From Monodelphis domestica (lineage: Eukaryota > Chordata > Mammalia > Didelphimorphia > Didelphidae), in assembly GCF_027887165.1 (NCBI RefSeq), contig NC_077234.1, forward strand, positions 249,366,158 to 249,430,157: DNA of 64,000 nucleotides, written 5' to 3'. The stretch's first letter is position 1. Each line of letters opens with the position of its first letter. A model generated the notes under the pieces. It had not been told where the DNA came from. It worked only from the letters and a program-made list of their open reading frames with translations, and made no database searches. The translations under genes and the position numbers were made by a program. Shown here in pieces: positions 11,590 to 23,239 of this stretch.

Positions 11590-11705
11590 TGCAAGTCGTC
11601 TCTCCCATTAGAATGTGAGCTCCTTGAGGGTCCAATACTGAAATTGCATTTTTGCCTTTCTTTGAACCCCTACTACCTAGCATAGTGTTTGCATGGAGTG
11701 TTTGC
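11590..11705 (+). mobile_element. L2 3' end, plus strand
   Basis: CCCATTAGAATGTGAGCTCCTTGAGGG followed by ACCTAGCATAGTGTTTG is the typical L2 3' terminus. The large TG-rich satellite begins just after it. Confidence 0.75.
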
Positions 11706-11730
11706 ACTTAATTACTTGTAAAAGAAAAAG

Positions 11731-12293
11731 TGTGTCTGTGTGTGTGTGTGTGTGTGTCTGTGTGTGTGTGTCTGTGTCTGTGTGTCTGTGTGTGTGTGTC
11801 TGTGTGTGTGTCTGTGTGTGTGTGTGTCTGTGTGTGTGTGTCTGTGTCTGTGTGTCTGTGTGTGTGTGTCTGTGTGTGTGTCTGTGTGTGTGTCTGTGTG
11901 TGTGTGTGTCTGTGTCTGTGTGTCTGTGTGTGTGTGTGTCTGTGTGTGTGTCTGTGTGTGTCTGTGTGTCTGTGTGTGTGTCTGTGTGTGTGTCTATGTG
12001 TGTGTCTGTGTGTGTGTCTGTGTGTGTGTCTGTGTGTGTGTCTGTGTGTGTGTGTGTCAGTGTGTGTGTGTCTGTGTGTGTGTGTGTCTGTGTGTCTGTG
12101 TGTGTGTGTGTGTCTGTGTGTGTGTCTGTGTGTGTCTGTGTGTCTGTGTGTGTCTGTGTGTGTGTCTATGTGTGTGTCTGTGTGTGTGTCTGTGTGTGTG
12201 TCTGTGTGTGTGTCTGTGTGTGTGTCTGTGTGTGTGTGTGTCAGTGTGTGTGTGTCTGTGTGTGTGTGTGTCTGTGTGTGTGTGTGTGTGTGT
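11731..12293 (+). repeat. TG-rich satellite, (TGTGTGTC)-type, about 560 bp
   Basis: Almost pure TG interrupted at 6, 8, 10 or 12 bp spacing by TC steps. Rare markers recur in the same order: TCTATG near 11993 and 12165, and TCAG near 12057 and 12241, so part of the array (about 172-184 bp) was duplicated as a block. The Cys/Val-rich frames read across it are artefacts of the repeat. Confidence 0.95.
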
Positions 12294-12439
12294 CCCTGCG
12301 CTTGATCCCTTGATCCTCCCTGGGTTATATTAAACCATGTCGAGTAATAGAAAAACAAATTCAAAAGTTACTGCTCATCATCCAGGAACATTCCACACAG
12401 AATGCCCCTGATTCTTGCCTTATAATCACATGAGCACAA

Positions 12440-12580
12440 ACTGAGAATTGGACAGGTCCTGAGAGGCCATCCAGTCCAACCCCATCTGTTTACACATAAG
12501 GGAAATGAACCCCAGAAGGCAAATGACTAGTCCATAGTCACACAGATAGTGACACTTCCATGATTTGAACTTATTCCAAA
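12440..12580 (-). mobile_element. MIR-family SINE, minus strand
   Basis: CTGAGAGGCCATCCAGTCCAACCCC, then CCCAGAAGGCAAATGACTAGTCCATAGTCACACAG: the reverse complement of a MIR/MIR3-type element. Confidence 0.6.
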
Positions 12581-13429
12581 TTGGGATCCCTTAGAACTGT
12601 ACATCTGGATACATTTTGAGATTTCTTTGGTTCAGGTGTACAGAAGAGTCAAAAGGAGGCTAGTACAAGAAGCTGGAAATTGAAGCTTTGCCTGAGATAG
12701 CTCGAGTGCTTTGAAGGAAAACTTCTACCTTTGATTTCTCCAATTCTTGGCCCCAACAGAATGTAACATTTGTCCCTAAAGAGCTCAAGCAACCTAAATT
12801 CCCGCCTCCCTTCCATTTCTCTGGCTCCAAAAGGAACTCTTACCAATAAGTAATCCCAAAAGAACAGCAAACAGAGTGTATCAGATGTTTCTAAGGTCAG
12901 AAAGCCCATTGACTCCAACCTCGGTGGCAATGTTTCTCCCCTGTAGGAAAGATGAATTTCATAAAAAAATTTTAAAAAAAACAGAAAAATACTAGTCCTA
13001 TACAAATGAATATAGATGCTATTCTTTAGGCACATACCTGTATAGAAAGTTTGACTTTTTGGTCCCTTATCTCAATAAGTGCCCTTAATATTACTCTGAC
13101 ATCATAGAGCATTGGCTGTTTTGTACAAAACTTTCAACTTTGAACAGCTGTTCAAGTGACCTCACGTTTCTAGGCAGCCACTTGGCACAAAGGGGCCTTA
13201 AGAAAGGTTTTATGAAAAATTCTGGGAGGAGTCTGAGATTATGGATTCCAATTCTCCCTAAAAGAGATCTTAGAAGCCACTTCAATCAATCCTCTTGTTT
13301 TAATAGGGTGTATGGACCATGGACAGCCTGTTTTGGGCTGACAACATGCATTGGCTCAAAGCTCAAGGACTTGAATTCTTCAGAAGGACTTAATTATTGT
13401 CTTATTGTCACTCAACAGGTGAAACCTGT
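12581..13429. other. No feature recognised
   Basis: No gene or clear repeat. Two short frames (12649-13035 minus, 13140-13514 plus) lack any recognisable domain. Confidence 0.4.
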
Positions 13430-13438
13430 TCAATCTCT

Positions 13439-13637
13439 CTTTTTTTTAAACCCTCACCTTCCCTCTTGGAATCAATATGTATTGGTTCCAAGGCAGAAGA
13501 GTGGTAAGGGCTAGGCAATGGGGGTTAAGTGACTTGCCCAGGTCCTACAGCTAGGAAATGTGTAAGGCCAGATTTGAACCCAGGACCTCCCATCTCTAGG
13601 TCTGGCTCTCAATCCACTGAGCTACCCAACTGCCCCC
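13439..13637 (-). mobile_element. Marsupial CORE-SINE, minus strand, full length
   Basis: Complete element from AAACCCTCACCTTCCCTCTTGG (tail) through GGGCTAGGCAAT and GGTTAAGTGACTTGCCC to the head GAGCTACCCAACTGCCCC. Direct repeat TCAATCTCT lies at 13430-13438 and 13638-13646. Confidence 0.9.
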
Positions 13638-13739
13638 TCAATCTCTTTTTTAAAAAACCACTTTGAGCCAGTGTAATTAGCCAAACAAAAGGAGGCATGA
13701 CAGCTCTATGAATGTTCTGTGGTCTGTACTATACTAATA

Positions 13740-13870
13740 AAGAAGAGCTAAAGAGATCATGCCTTTCCCTAGGTTGTACAAGCAGAAAGTGGCAGAGGCT
13801 GGATTTGAAAGGAGTCTTCTAAATGAAAACCAAGCCCACTTTCCATTGTATTACTCCTTCATCTCTTCAC
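13740..13870 (-). mobile_element. MIR-like SINE, minus strand
   Basis: GCAGAAAGTGGCAGAGGCTGGATTTGAA matches the reverse complement of the MIR CORE; the rest is diverged. Confidence 0.5.
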
Positions 13871-14109
13871 ATAATACAAACAATTCTATCTTGTAGCTAC
13901 AGCCAGTTGAATTTATGATGATCCATACAAATTAGAAGCTTTCATATGTCTTGCAAAAGAAGAATTCTTGTAAATCGCCAACCACCTGAGGTACTACTAA
14001 TAGTAAGTTGCAGTAGGTCATAAGGCGATTTCTGGGGATTTTGGACATATAGCTGAGGTTTAAAAAGAGTCTTTAAATACCATTACCTTTTACAAATCGG
14101 TTTACCAAA

Positions 14110-14545
14110 GCCATTCCAACGGTTCATATTTCTTACAAAACAAAGTTCAAAGTCTTTGCTTTCACATTCAAAGCCTTCCCTAATCCTACTGCTAATTTAC
14201 TTTCAAGCCCAATCTCATTCTGTTCTTTCCAAAATGCTCTACTCTTATCTAAACTGCACACACTTGACATTCCTTCTCTGTATTCACCTACAATTTTTTA
14301 ACTTTTATGTCTCTTTTCACATGGTTGCCTATATTTGGAATGTTCTAGACCATTGACACTAGTTCCAGAACCACCAGCACCACCTCCTTTGAATTTCTTC
14401 CTCTTTAAAGCTGAAATAAAATCTCATTTTATCTCTGGAACATCTTTCATGATCATGGGCATATCAATAATAATTTTTTACCTTTTAATATCACATACTA
14501 TTTTATCTCTACATTTCCAACATGTTCCAAAATTAATTTTTTACT
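14110..14545 (+). mobile_element. L2 fragment, plus strand
   Basis: Contains TTCAAAGCCTTCCCTAATC, then GACATTCCTTCTCTGTATT, ATATTTGGAATGTTCTAGAC and GAACCACCAGCACCACCTCCT, the diverged L2 ORF2 end and 3' UTR in order. Confidence 0.55.
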
Positions 14546-14547
14546 TT

Positions 14548-14668
14548 TTTTAAACCCTTACCTTCCGTCTTGGAGTCAATACTGTGTATTGGCTCCAAGG
14601 CAGAAGAGTGGTAAGGGCTAGGCAATGAGGGTTAAGTGACTTACCCAGGGTCACAAAGCTAAGAAGTG
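14548..14668 (-). mobile_element. Marsupial CORE-SINE, truncated
   Basis: Tail and CORE half are present (TAAACCCTTACCTTCCGTC to GGTCACAAAGCTAAGAAG) but the tRNA-like head is missing. The element abuts the poly-T end of an L1. Confidence 0.8.
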
Positions 14669-15255
14669 GATTATTTTTTATTTTTTTAGTCAATTTAGAA
14701 TATTATTCCTTGGTTACAAGAATCATATTCTTTCCCTCCCTTCCCTCCCCTCACCCTTCCCATAGCTGATGCTCAATTCCACTGGGTATTACATGTGTCC
14801 TTGATCAGAACATATTTCCATGTTGTTGATGTTTACATTAGAATGTTCATTTAGAGTCTACATCCCCAATCATATCCCCTTGACCCATGTAATCAAGCAG
14901 GTGTTTTTCTTTAGTGTTTCTACTCCCACAGTGTTTCCTCTGAATGTGGATAGTGTTCTTTCTCATAGATCCCTCCAAGTTGTTCAGGATCACTGCATTG
15001 CCACTAATGGAAAAGTCTATTACATTCAATTGTACCACAGTGTTTCAGTCTCTGTGTACAATGTTCTACTGGTTCTGCTCCTTTCGCTCTGCATCACTTC
15101 CTGGAGGTCATTCCAGTCCCCATGGAATTCCTCACCTTTATTATTCCATTGAGCACAATAGTATTCTATCACCAACATATACCACAATTTGTTCAGCCAT
15201 TCCCCAATTGAAGGGCATCCTCTTATTTTCCAATTTTTTTTTTACTGTAAAATGA
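14669..15255 (-). mobile_element. L1 3' end (L1-A), 5'-truncated, minus strand
   Basis: Reverse complement of the marsupial L1 3' terminus: the last part of ORF2 (antisense CCACAATTTGTTCAGCCATTCCC encodes the conserved EWLNKLW-like end) and the 3' UTR, ending in a T-rich tract at 14670. A second copy of the same 3' sequence starts again at about 15260. Confidence 0.85.
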
Positions 15256-15799
15256 AATCTTTATTTTTTAAATTTTTTTATTTGAACTTATTTACTCAAC
15301 TTAGAACATTATTCCTTGGATATATTAATCATATTATTTCCCTTTCTTCTCTCCACCCACCCTTCCTACAGCCAACATGCAATTTCATTAGGTATTAATT
15401 GTGTCCTTGATCAGAACCTATATCCATGTTTTTGGTGTTTGCATTAGGATGTTCATTTAGAGTCTACATCCCCTCAACCCACGTATTCAAGCAGTTCTTT
15501 TCCTTCAGTGTTTCTACTCTCAACAGTTTTTTCTCTGAATGTGGATAGTGTTCTTTCTCATAGATCCCTCTGGGTTATTCAGGATCACTGCATTGCCACA
15601 AAGGAGAAGTCCATTACATTCGATTGTACCACAGTGTATCAGTCTCTGTGTACAATGTAATCCTGGTTCTGCTCCTCTCACTTTGCATCAATTCCTGGAG
15701 GTTGTTCTAGTCCCCATGGAATTCCTCCAGTTAATTATTCCTTTGAGCACAATAGTATTCCATCACCAACATACACCACAATTTGTTCAGCCATTCCTC

Positions 15800-18700
15800 A
15801 ATTGAAGGGCATCCCCTCATCATCCAATTTTTTGCCACTACAAAGTGCAGGTATGAATATTCTTGTACAAGTCTTTTTCCTTATTATCTCTTTGGGGTAC
15901 AAACCCAGCAGTGCTATGGCTAGATCAAAGGGCAGACAGTCTTTTAGCGCCCTTTGGGCATACTTCCAAATTGCCCTCCAGAATGGTTAGATCAATGCAC
16001 AACTCCACCAGCAATGCATTCATGTCCCAACTTTACCACATTTCCTCCAGCATTCATTACTTTCCTTTGTGTCATGTTAGCCAATCTGCTAGGTGTGAGG
16101 TGATACCTCAGAATTGTTTTGATTTGCATCTCTCTGATTAGAAGAGATTTAGAACACTTTTTCATGTGCTTATTAATACTTTTCATTTCTTTATCTGAAA
16201 ATTGCCCATTCATGTCGATAGCCCATTTATCAATTGGAGAATGGTTTGACTTTTTAGACAATTGATTTAACTCTTTACAAATTTGAGTAATTAGACCTTT
16301 GTCTGAGGTTTTTGTTGTGAAGATTGTTTCTCAATTTGTTGCTTCCCTTCTAATTTTGGTTGCATGGCTTTTGTTTGTACAAAACCTTTTTAATTTGATG
16401 TAATCAAAATTAATGATTTTACATTTTGTGATTTTTTTCTAGCTCTTGCTTGGTTTTAAAATCTTTCCATTTCCAAAGATCTGACATGTATACTATTCTG
16501 TGTTCACTTAATTTACTTAAAATTTCCTTCTTTATATTCAAGTCATTCACCCATTCTGAGTTCATCATGGAGTAGGGTGTGAGATGCTGATCTAAACCTA
16601 ATCTCTCCCATACTGTCTTCCAATTATCCCAGCAGTTTTTATTAAATAGTGGATTTTGGTTCCAAAAGCTGGATCTTTGGCCTTATCCTAGACTGTCTTG
16701 CTGAGGTCATTTACCCCAAGTCTATTTCACTGATCCTCCTTTCTGTCTCTTAGCCAGTACCATATTGTTTTGATGACCACTGCTTTATAGTATAGTTTTA
16801 GATCTGGTACTTCAAGGCCATCTTCCTTCACATTTTTTTCTTTATTTCCTTGGATATCCTTGATCTTTGTTCTTCCAAATGAACTTTGTTATGTTTTTTT
16901 TTTTTCTAATTCAGTAAAAAAGTTTTTTGGTGGTTCAATGGGTATGGCACTAAATAAGTAAATTAATTTGAGTAGGATGGACATTGTTACTATGTTAGCT
17001 CATCTTACCCATGAGTAGTTAATGTTTTTCCAGTTGTTTAGATCTAGTTTTAATTGTGTGGAGAGTGTTTTGTAGTTGTGTTCATATAGTTCCAGTGTTT
17101 GTCTCAGCAGATAGATTCCCAATTATTTTATTTTGTCTAAGGTGATTTCAAATAGAATTTCTTTTTCTAACTCTTGCTGCTGAGATGTGTTGGAAATCTA
17201 TAGAAATGCTGATGACTTATGCGGGTTTATTTTGTATCCTGCAACTTTGCTAAAGTTGTTGATTATTTCGACTAACTTTTCAGTTGATTCTCTACGATTC
17301 TTTTAGTAGACCATCATATCATCTGCAAAGAGTGGTAGATTGGTCTCCTCATTGCCAATTTTAATACCTTCAATTTCTTTTTCTTCTCTAATTGCTACTG
17401 CTAGTGTTTCTAGTACAATGTTAAATAATTGAAGTGATTATGAACATCCTTGTTTCACTTCTGATCTTATTGGGAAGGCTTAAGTTTATCCTCATTGCAG
17501 ATGAATGTTTGCTGGTGGTTTTAGATAAATACTATTTATTATTTTTAGGAAAGGCCCTTCAATTCCTATGCTTTCTAGTGTTTTCAATAGGAATGAGTGT
17601 TGTATTTTGTCAAAGACTTTTTCTGAGTCTATTGAGATCAATCATGTGATTTTTGTTGGTTTGCTTGTTAATATGGTCCATTAGGTGGATGGTTTTCCTA
17701 ATATTGAACCATCCTTGCATTCCTGGTATAAATCCTACCTGGTCATAGTGAATAACCCTCATGATCACTTGCTGGAGTCTTTTTGCTATTTAAGATTTTT
17801 GCATCTATGTTCCTTAACGAGATTAGTCTGTACTTTTCATTCTCTGTTTTTGACCTGCCTGATTTTGGAATCAGTATCATATTGGTGTCATAAGAGGAAT
17901 TTGGTAGGACTCCTTTTCTTATTCTGTCAAATAGATTGTATAATATTGGGATTAGTTGTTTTTTGAATGTTTGACAGAATTCATTTGTGAACCCATCTGG
18001 TCCTTGGAATTTTTTCTTAGGTAGTTCTTTAATGGCTTGTTCTCTTTTTCTGATAGCGGGTTGCTTAAGTTGTGTATTTTTTACTCTGTTAGATTAGGCA
18101 ATTTATTTTTGTAAATATTCATCCATATCATCTAGATTGTCATATTTGTTGCCATATAATTGGGCAAAATAGTTTTTAATGATTGCCTTAATTTCCTCTT
18201 CATTAGAGGTGAGGTCTCCCTTTTCATCTTGGATACTGTCAATTTGGTTTTCTTCTTTCCTTTTTTTAATTAGATTGACCAGTACTTTGTCTATTTTATT
18301 TGTTTTTTCAAAGTACCAGGTTCTAGTCTTATTTATTAATTCAATAGTTCTTTGACTTTCAATTTCATTAATTTCTCCTTTGATGTTTAGGATCTCTAAT
18401 TTAGTCTTCATCTGAGGATTTTTAATTTGTTCACTTTCTAGTTTTTTTAATTTGCATGTCCAAATCATTGACCTCTGCACTCCCTAATTTGTTAATATAT
18501 GAACTCAAGGATATAATTTTCCCCCTGAGTACTGTGTTGGCTGCATCCCATAGATTCTGAAAAGATGTCTCATTGTTGTCATTTTCTTCAATGAAATTAT
18601 TAATTATTTCTATGATTTGTTCTTTAACTAACTAATTTTGGAAAATTGTATTGTTTAATTTCCAATTAATTTTTGATTTGCCTCTCCATGTACTCTTACT

Positions 18701-19960
18701 AATTATTATTTTCATTGCATTATGGTCTGAGAATGTTGCATTTATTATTTCTGCTCTTTTGTACTTGCTTGCAATGTTTTTATGCCCTAGTAAATAGTTA
18801 ATCGTTGTGAATGTACCATATACTGCTGAAAAGAAGATGTATTCCTTTTGTCTCTATTTTTCTCCAAATATATACTAACTCTAATTTTTCTAAGATTTCA
18901 TTCACTTTGCTTACCTCTTTCTTATTTATTTTTTGGTTTCATTTATTTAGTTCTGATTGAGGAAGGTTTAGGTCTCCCACTACTATAGTTTTTCTTTCTA
19001 TTTCATCCTTGAGCTCCACTAGTTTCTCCTTTAGAAATTTGGATGCTATGCCATTTGGTGCATACATGTTGAGTATGGATATTTCCTCATTGTCTATACA
19101 GCCTTTTATCAGGATGTAATTACCTTCCCTATCTCTTTTAACTAGATCTATTTTTACTTTGGCTTTGTCAAATATCATGATTGCAGTTCCTGCCTTTATC
19201 ATTTGATGCCAAATAGATTTGGCTCCATCCTCTTATTTTTACCCTATGTGTGTCTACCTAACTCATGCAGATTTCTTGTAGACAGCATATGGTAGGGTTT
19301 TGGTTTCTAACCCAGTCTGCTATTCACTTGCTTTTTATGGGTGAGTTCATTCCATTCACATTCAGAGTTATGATTACCAGCTGTGTATTTCCCAGCATTT
19401 TGATTTCCATTCTTAGTCCTGCCCTTTCTTTACTTCCCTTTCTAACCCCCTTCTTATTTCCTTCTTATTTTCTTTACAGTCTTTTTAAACTACCCCCCCC
19501 ACATCCTCTCTCTCCCTTGTATTGCTTCCCTCCCCACCAGTCCATTTGTTACACTTCTACTTCCTTATAGAGCACAAATCAAGTCTCTGCCCCCAATGTA
19601 TTTGATTGTTCTTTCCTCTGAGTCAATTTCAATGCACATAAGAGTTGACTATTTTCTATGTCCAACCTTTTTACCCTTCAAGTGTATTGATGTTCTCCCC
19701 CCCATGTGTTTATTTGTGACATATACATTTACCCCATTTTGTTTCTTTTCCTATTTATGTTAGTATTGACCTCTTTTTAACCCTAGTTGTATACACACAC
19801 ACACACACACATATATGTATATTATATATATATACATATATATATATGCATGCATATATCTCTATACGTATTTATGTCTTGGCATTTCCTCCTATACAGT
19901 TTGTCACTGTTCCCTCTAAGTATAAGTTTTCTAGCTACCCAGGTGATAATAACAATTTTT
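15800..19960 (-). pseudogene. L1-B ORF2 remnant (endonuclease and reverse transcriptase)
   Basis: Translated pieces of L1 ORF2 in order on the minus strand. At 18939-19202: FDKAKVKIDLVKRDREGNY, LNMYAPNG and GDLNLP, from the apurinic endonuclease. At 18103-18480: ELINKTRTWYFEKTNKI and KGDLTSNEEEIKAIIKNYFAQLY, the linker before the reverse transcriptase. The RT itself (about 16500-18100) and C-terminus (about 15800-16300) are recognisable but split by many stops. Non-functional. Confidence 0.85.
19785..19862 (+). repeat. (CA)n/(TA)n microsatellite
   Basis: ACACACACACACACACAC followed by TATA and ATATATGCATGCATAT runs inside L1-B. Confidence 0.9.
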
Positions 19961-19969
19961 AAAAAATAA

Positions 19970-20166
19970 AATCCTTACCTTCTATCTTGGAATCAATACT
20001 GTTTATTGGTTCCAGGGCAGAATAATGGTAAGGGCTAGGCAATGTGGGTTAAGTAAGTGACTTGCCCAGGGTCACACAGCTGTGAAGTACCTGAGGACAG
20101 ATTTCAACCCAGTATGTCCCATCTCTATGTCTGGCTCTCAATCCACTCAACTACCAAGCTGCCCCT
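19970..20166 (-). mobile_element. Marsupial CORE-SINE in L1-B, minus strand
   Basis: Full element from AATCCTTACCTTCTATCTTGG to CAACTACCAAGCTGCCCC. TGATAATAA followed by an A/T stretch flanks both sides (19943 and 20166), an imperfect target duplication. Younger than L1-B. Confidence 0.88.
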
Positions 20167-20294
20167 GATAATAAAAAATTTTAGGAGTTAACCATGTCCT
20201 CTTTTCTTATAGGGATACATAGCATTTTTACTTAGTGTGTCCCTTAAAAAATGTTTTTTTTGTTGTTGTTTTTCTTTTTCTTTTTTCCCCTTTA

Positions 20295-21676
20295 TTAATT
20301 ACCTTTTGATGATTCTCTTGAGTTCTCTGTTTGGGGATCAAATTTTCTGTTTAGGTCTGGTCTTTTCTTTACAAATGGTTGGAATTCTTCTATTTTATTA
20401 AGTGACCATACTTTCCCCTGTAAAAATATAGTCAGTGTTGCTGGGTAGTTGATTCTTGGTTGTAGACCTAGTTCCCTTGATTTCTGGAATATCATATTCC
20501 ATGCCATTCGATCCTTCAGTGTAGATTCAGCCAGATCCTGTGTTATCCTCACTGTAGTTCCATGGTATCTAAATTACTTCTTCTTAGCAGCTTGTAATAT
20601 CTTTTCCTTGGTCTAATAGTTCTTGAATTTAGCTATAACATTCCTGGGTGTTGTCAGTTGGGGATTAAGTACAGGAGGTGATCTGTGGATTCTTTCAATC
20701 TCAACTTTTCCTTCTTGTTCTAGAATGTTGGGGTAGTTTTCTTGGGTAATTCCCTGTAGTATAGTGTCCAGGCTTTTTCTTTTGTCTTGGTTTTCCGGTA
20801 GGCCAGTGATTCTTAAGTTGTCTCTCCTGGAATGATTTTCTAAATCTTCTGTTTTGTAAATGAGGTGTTTCATATTTTCCTGAATTTCTTCATTCTTTTT
20901 ATTTTTTTTAAATAGTTTCCTGCTGCCTTGTGACATTGATTGCTTCTAATTGTTGTATTCTGGCTTTTAAAGACTGGATTTCATCCCTGGCTTTTTGGTC
21001 ATCCTTCTCCTGCTGGTCTGATTTTCTTCGGAGGTCATCTTTCATCTTCTTTGCCTCATCTTTCATTTTCCTTGCCTCATCTTTCATTTTCTTTGCTTCA
21101 TCTTTCATCTCCTTTGTCTCATTTTCAAGCTGATTAATTTTGGCTTTCAAGAAACTATTTTCTGTTTTGTAAAAATTAAATTATTCTCTAGTAATAAAAA
21201 TATTATGTCTTAAGAGGTTTATTAAGGATTATTGGAAAAATCAAGGAATAAAGAAAGTACACAAAGGCCGAGCAGAGAGCATTGAAGAGCATAGAAGAGG
21301 CCAGGTAGGCATTACTGCAAGTTTAAATACTAATTGTGATCTCACCCAGGTGGAGATGCAGGTGAGATTATAGGGAATTCTGGGAAATACCAAAGACTTC
21401 TGGGGATTAAAGTCTAGGGTTCAAATCTCCATTTTACAGTTTCCAGATAACTTATCTTGCTTTTTAAGTTTTTTTTTCCAAGTTGTCCTCAGTCTCTCTT
21501 AATTGTGTTTTGAATTGTATTTTGAGTTCTTTCAAAGCTTGTGTCCAATTTGATGGAATTTCTGTGTTTTTGCTTGGTGTTCTTTGATCCTCCTCTGTTA
21601 CATTTGCTCTTTGTTCATTTCCAGGATAGAAGCTGTCGGTTGTAATTTCTTTTTTCTTTTTCTGTTCTTTACTCAT
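20295..21676 (-). pseudogene. L1-B ORF1 remnant, split by an LTR
   Basis: ORF1p is an RNA-binding chaperone of the L1 particle. On the minus strand: N-terminus at 21464-21676 (KELKIQFKTQLRETEDNLEKK), a 271-bp LTR, then a coiled coil at 20908-21150 with a repeated heptad MKDEA(K/R)K, then the RRM region at 20613-20936 (DLENHSRRDNLRITGLPE, VEIERIHRSP), then the C-terminal domain at 20295-20552 (KVWSLNKIEEFQPFVKK). A frameshift separates coil and RRM and a stop precedes the C-terminal part. Confidence 0.85.
21168..21438 (-). mobile_element. Solo LTR inside L1-B ORF1, 4-bp TSD
   Basis: A 271-bp unit bounded by TGTAAAA and TTTTACA. On the minus strand it has a TATA-like TATTTAAAC and an AATAAAC signal followed by CTCTTAAGAC, so it is oriented minus, like the L1. 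GTTT flanks it on both sides (21164-21167, 21439-21442), the 4-bp duplication of class I ERVs. No viral genes remain. Confidence 0.9.
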
Positions 21677-22429
21677 TTTTACCCCTTCTCCTCCCCCTCC
21701 CACCCCCCGCCATATTTGCCTGTACTCTTGGTCCTTTCATTATGTGCTGGATCTGTGGGTCTGGGCTTTTCTGTCAGCCTTCACCCTTGGAGCTTAGTGA
21801 GCAAATCTCTCAGAGCAGTCTTTGAAGGATGGGTGTTGGAGCTTGAGTTTCCCTGCCCTCTGAAGGCTTGATGAGATTAAACCCAGTAGAGTTGGACTTG
21901 CAGGGCTGGATATGCCTTGAGGCCAAAACCTCAGGAAGGGGAAGGGGGGGCAATATGGAGTGTCCCTGCTGCTGCTAGTAAGCTGCCAGCTCTGAACTTC
22001 TTCTCCAACTGTTTCCCCACCACCTGTGTTCAAAGCTCTGAGCCTAGAGCAGCTTTGCGCACAAGGTGTACTCCCTCCAGACTAGCACCCTTGCCCACCC
22101 AGAGGTTCCAGCCACCACTGGAGGCTCAGAGCTCTATGTGGGAGAGTGTTCCTTTGAACTTCCTTCTTCCTTCCCCCTAAACCTGAGTGTTCTCGAATTC
22201 AGGCTTTTTTTTGGGGGGGGGTACCTTTTAAGTTGAGTACAGCAGGAGGGTTCCTTGGCTCTGTCTGTTGTTAGATTTGGTTTTCAGTCCCCTGGGAGAA
22301 TTTAGTTTTTAATTGGTAAGGAAGGGTTTTCAGAGGTCTGAACTTTCACTGCCTCTACACCTCCATCTTGATTCAGCCTCCTTCCAAAATTATTTTGTGC
22401 TAAATGTATTTATGTATCTTGTTATATCA

Positions 22430-22800
22430 TCCATCCACTAAACTATAAGTTCCATGAATGTAAGGACTATATTTTATTTTCACTTTGCCTAGGTAACAAC
22501 TATATAGCTCAATGGATAAGTTGTTGGACCTTGAGTCAGGAAGACCTGAGTTCAAATCTGGTCTCAGATACTTCCCATCTGTATGACTGGGAGTAAATCA
22601 ATTAACCTTTGATTTCCTGACAAAAAGATGCTTTGGATTCACTAGGGTCGGAAATGGTAAGTGTGATAAAGAATGGAAAGGTTTGTAATCCTATTTTAAC
22701 ATAAGCCACTCTACTATCCTTTGCCAAGAAAATCCCATAAAATAGCTATGGTCCATGAGGTCATGAAGAGTCAGATGTGACTGACTCAGCACCATCCCTG
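22430..22800 (+). mobile_element. L2 scrap and CORE-SINE of the second type, plus strand
   Basis: 22430-22497 resembles an L2 3' end (AACTATAAGTTCCATGAATG). From 22498 follows a SINE: AGCTCAATGGATAAG, GAGTCAGGAAGACCTGAGTTC, CTCAGATACTTCCC, and a tail with CATGAAGAGTCAGATGTGACTG. The tail resembles the 3' end of Bov-B/RTE elements and differs from the AAGGTAAGGGTTT tail of the other SINEs, so this is a separate marsupial CORE-SINE family (Mar1-like, by inference). Confidence 0.7.
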
Positions 22801-23074
22801 CCAGCATCTAATGAAGTGCTTTGCACAAACTAGGCACTATAAAATGCACATCAATCTCCATACCATGTTACCTTTATTCCTACAATCATCCCCATCTCCC
22901 TGGCTCCAGGAACCTTCAACTTCAACCTGATACACTGGACTTTGGCAAGTGGGCTTTAGCTTGATCTTGCCTGGAATTAGGTTTACGTACCTTTTTCCAT
23001 CCATCTCTATACCATGATATACCACTGTACCACTTCTACCCTCTCTCACTTTCCAGGTCCCTTTTATGAGTTAC

Positions 23075-23190
23075 CTTAGCCCATTACAATGTAAGCTCCT
23101 TGAAGGCTTATTTGTATTTTTGCCCTCTGCATTAACTCTTTTACCCTCAGTGTCTGCCACATAGTAAGCACTTAATAAATGTTATATCTA
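23075..23190 (+). mobile_element. L2 3' end, plus strand
   Basis: CATTACAATGTAAGCTCCTTGAAGG, then GTCTGCCACATAGTAAGCACTTAATAAATG: an almost canonical L2 terminus. Confidence 0.85.
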
Positions 23191-23239
23191 CCTAGACATC
23201 TATAATAATAGATAGCATTTACATATTATTTGAAGATCA

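Larger units (their letters stand above)
15256..22378 (-). mobile_element. Nearly full-length L1 (L1-B), minus strand, nested insertions
   Basis: Runs from the 3' UTR (about 15260-15650) through ORF2 and ORF1 to a 5' UTR ending near 22378, where the minus strand begins GGAGGCTGAATCAAGATGG, the L1-type 5' start. About 7.1 kb in total, of which about 470 bp are later insertions: a CORE-SINE (19970-20166) and a solo LTR (21168-21438). Both ORFs are broken by stops and frameshifts, so the copy is dead. Confidence 0.88.

Noticed and set aside
11693..12364. Four long Cys/Val- or Thr/His-rich open frames
   Set aside because: They are translations of the TG/CA satellite in several frames; low-complexity artefact.
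21464..22180. Open frames on the plus strand opposite L1-B 5' UTR
   Set aside because: Antisense to L1; nothing resembling a known antisense L1 ORF could be supported.
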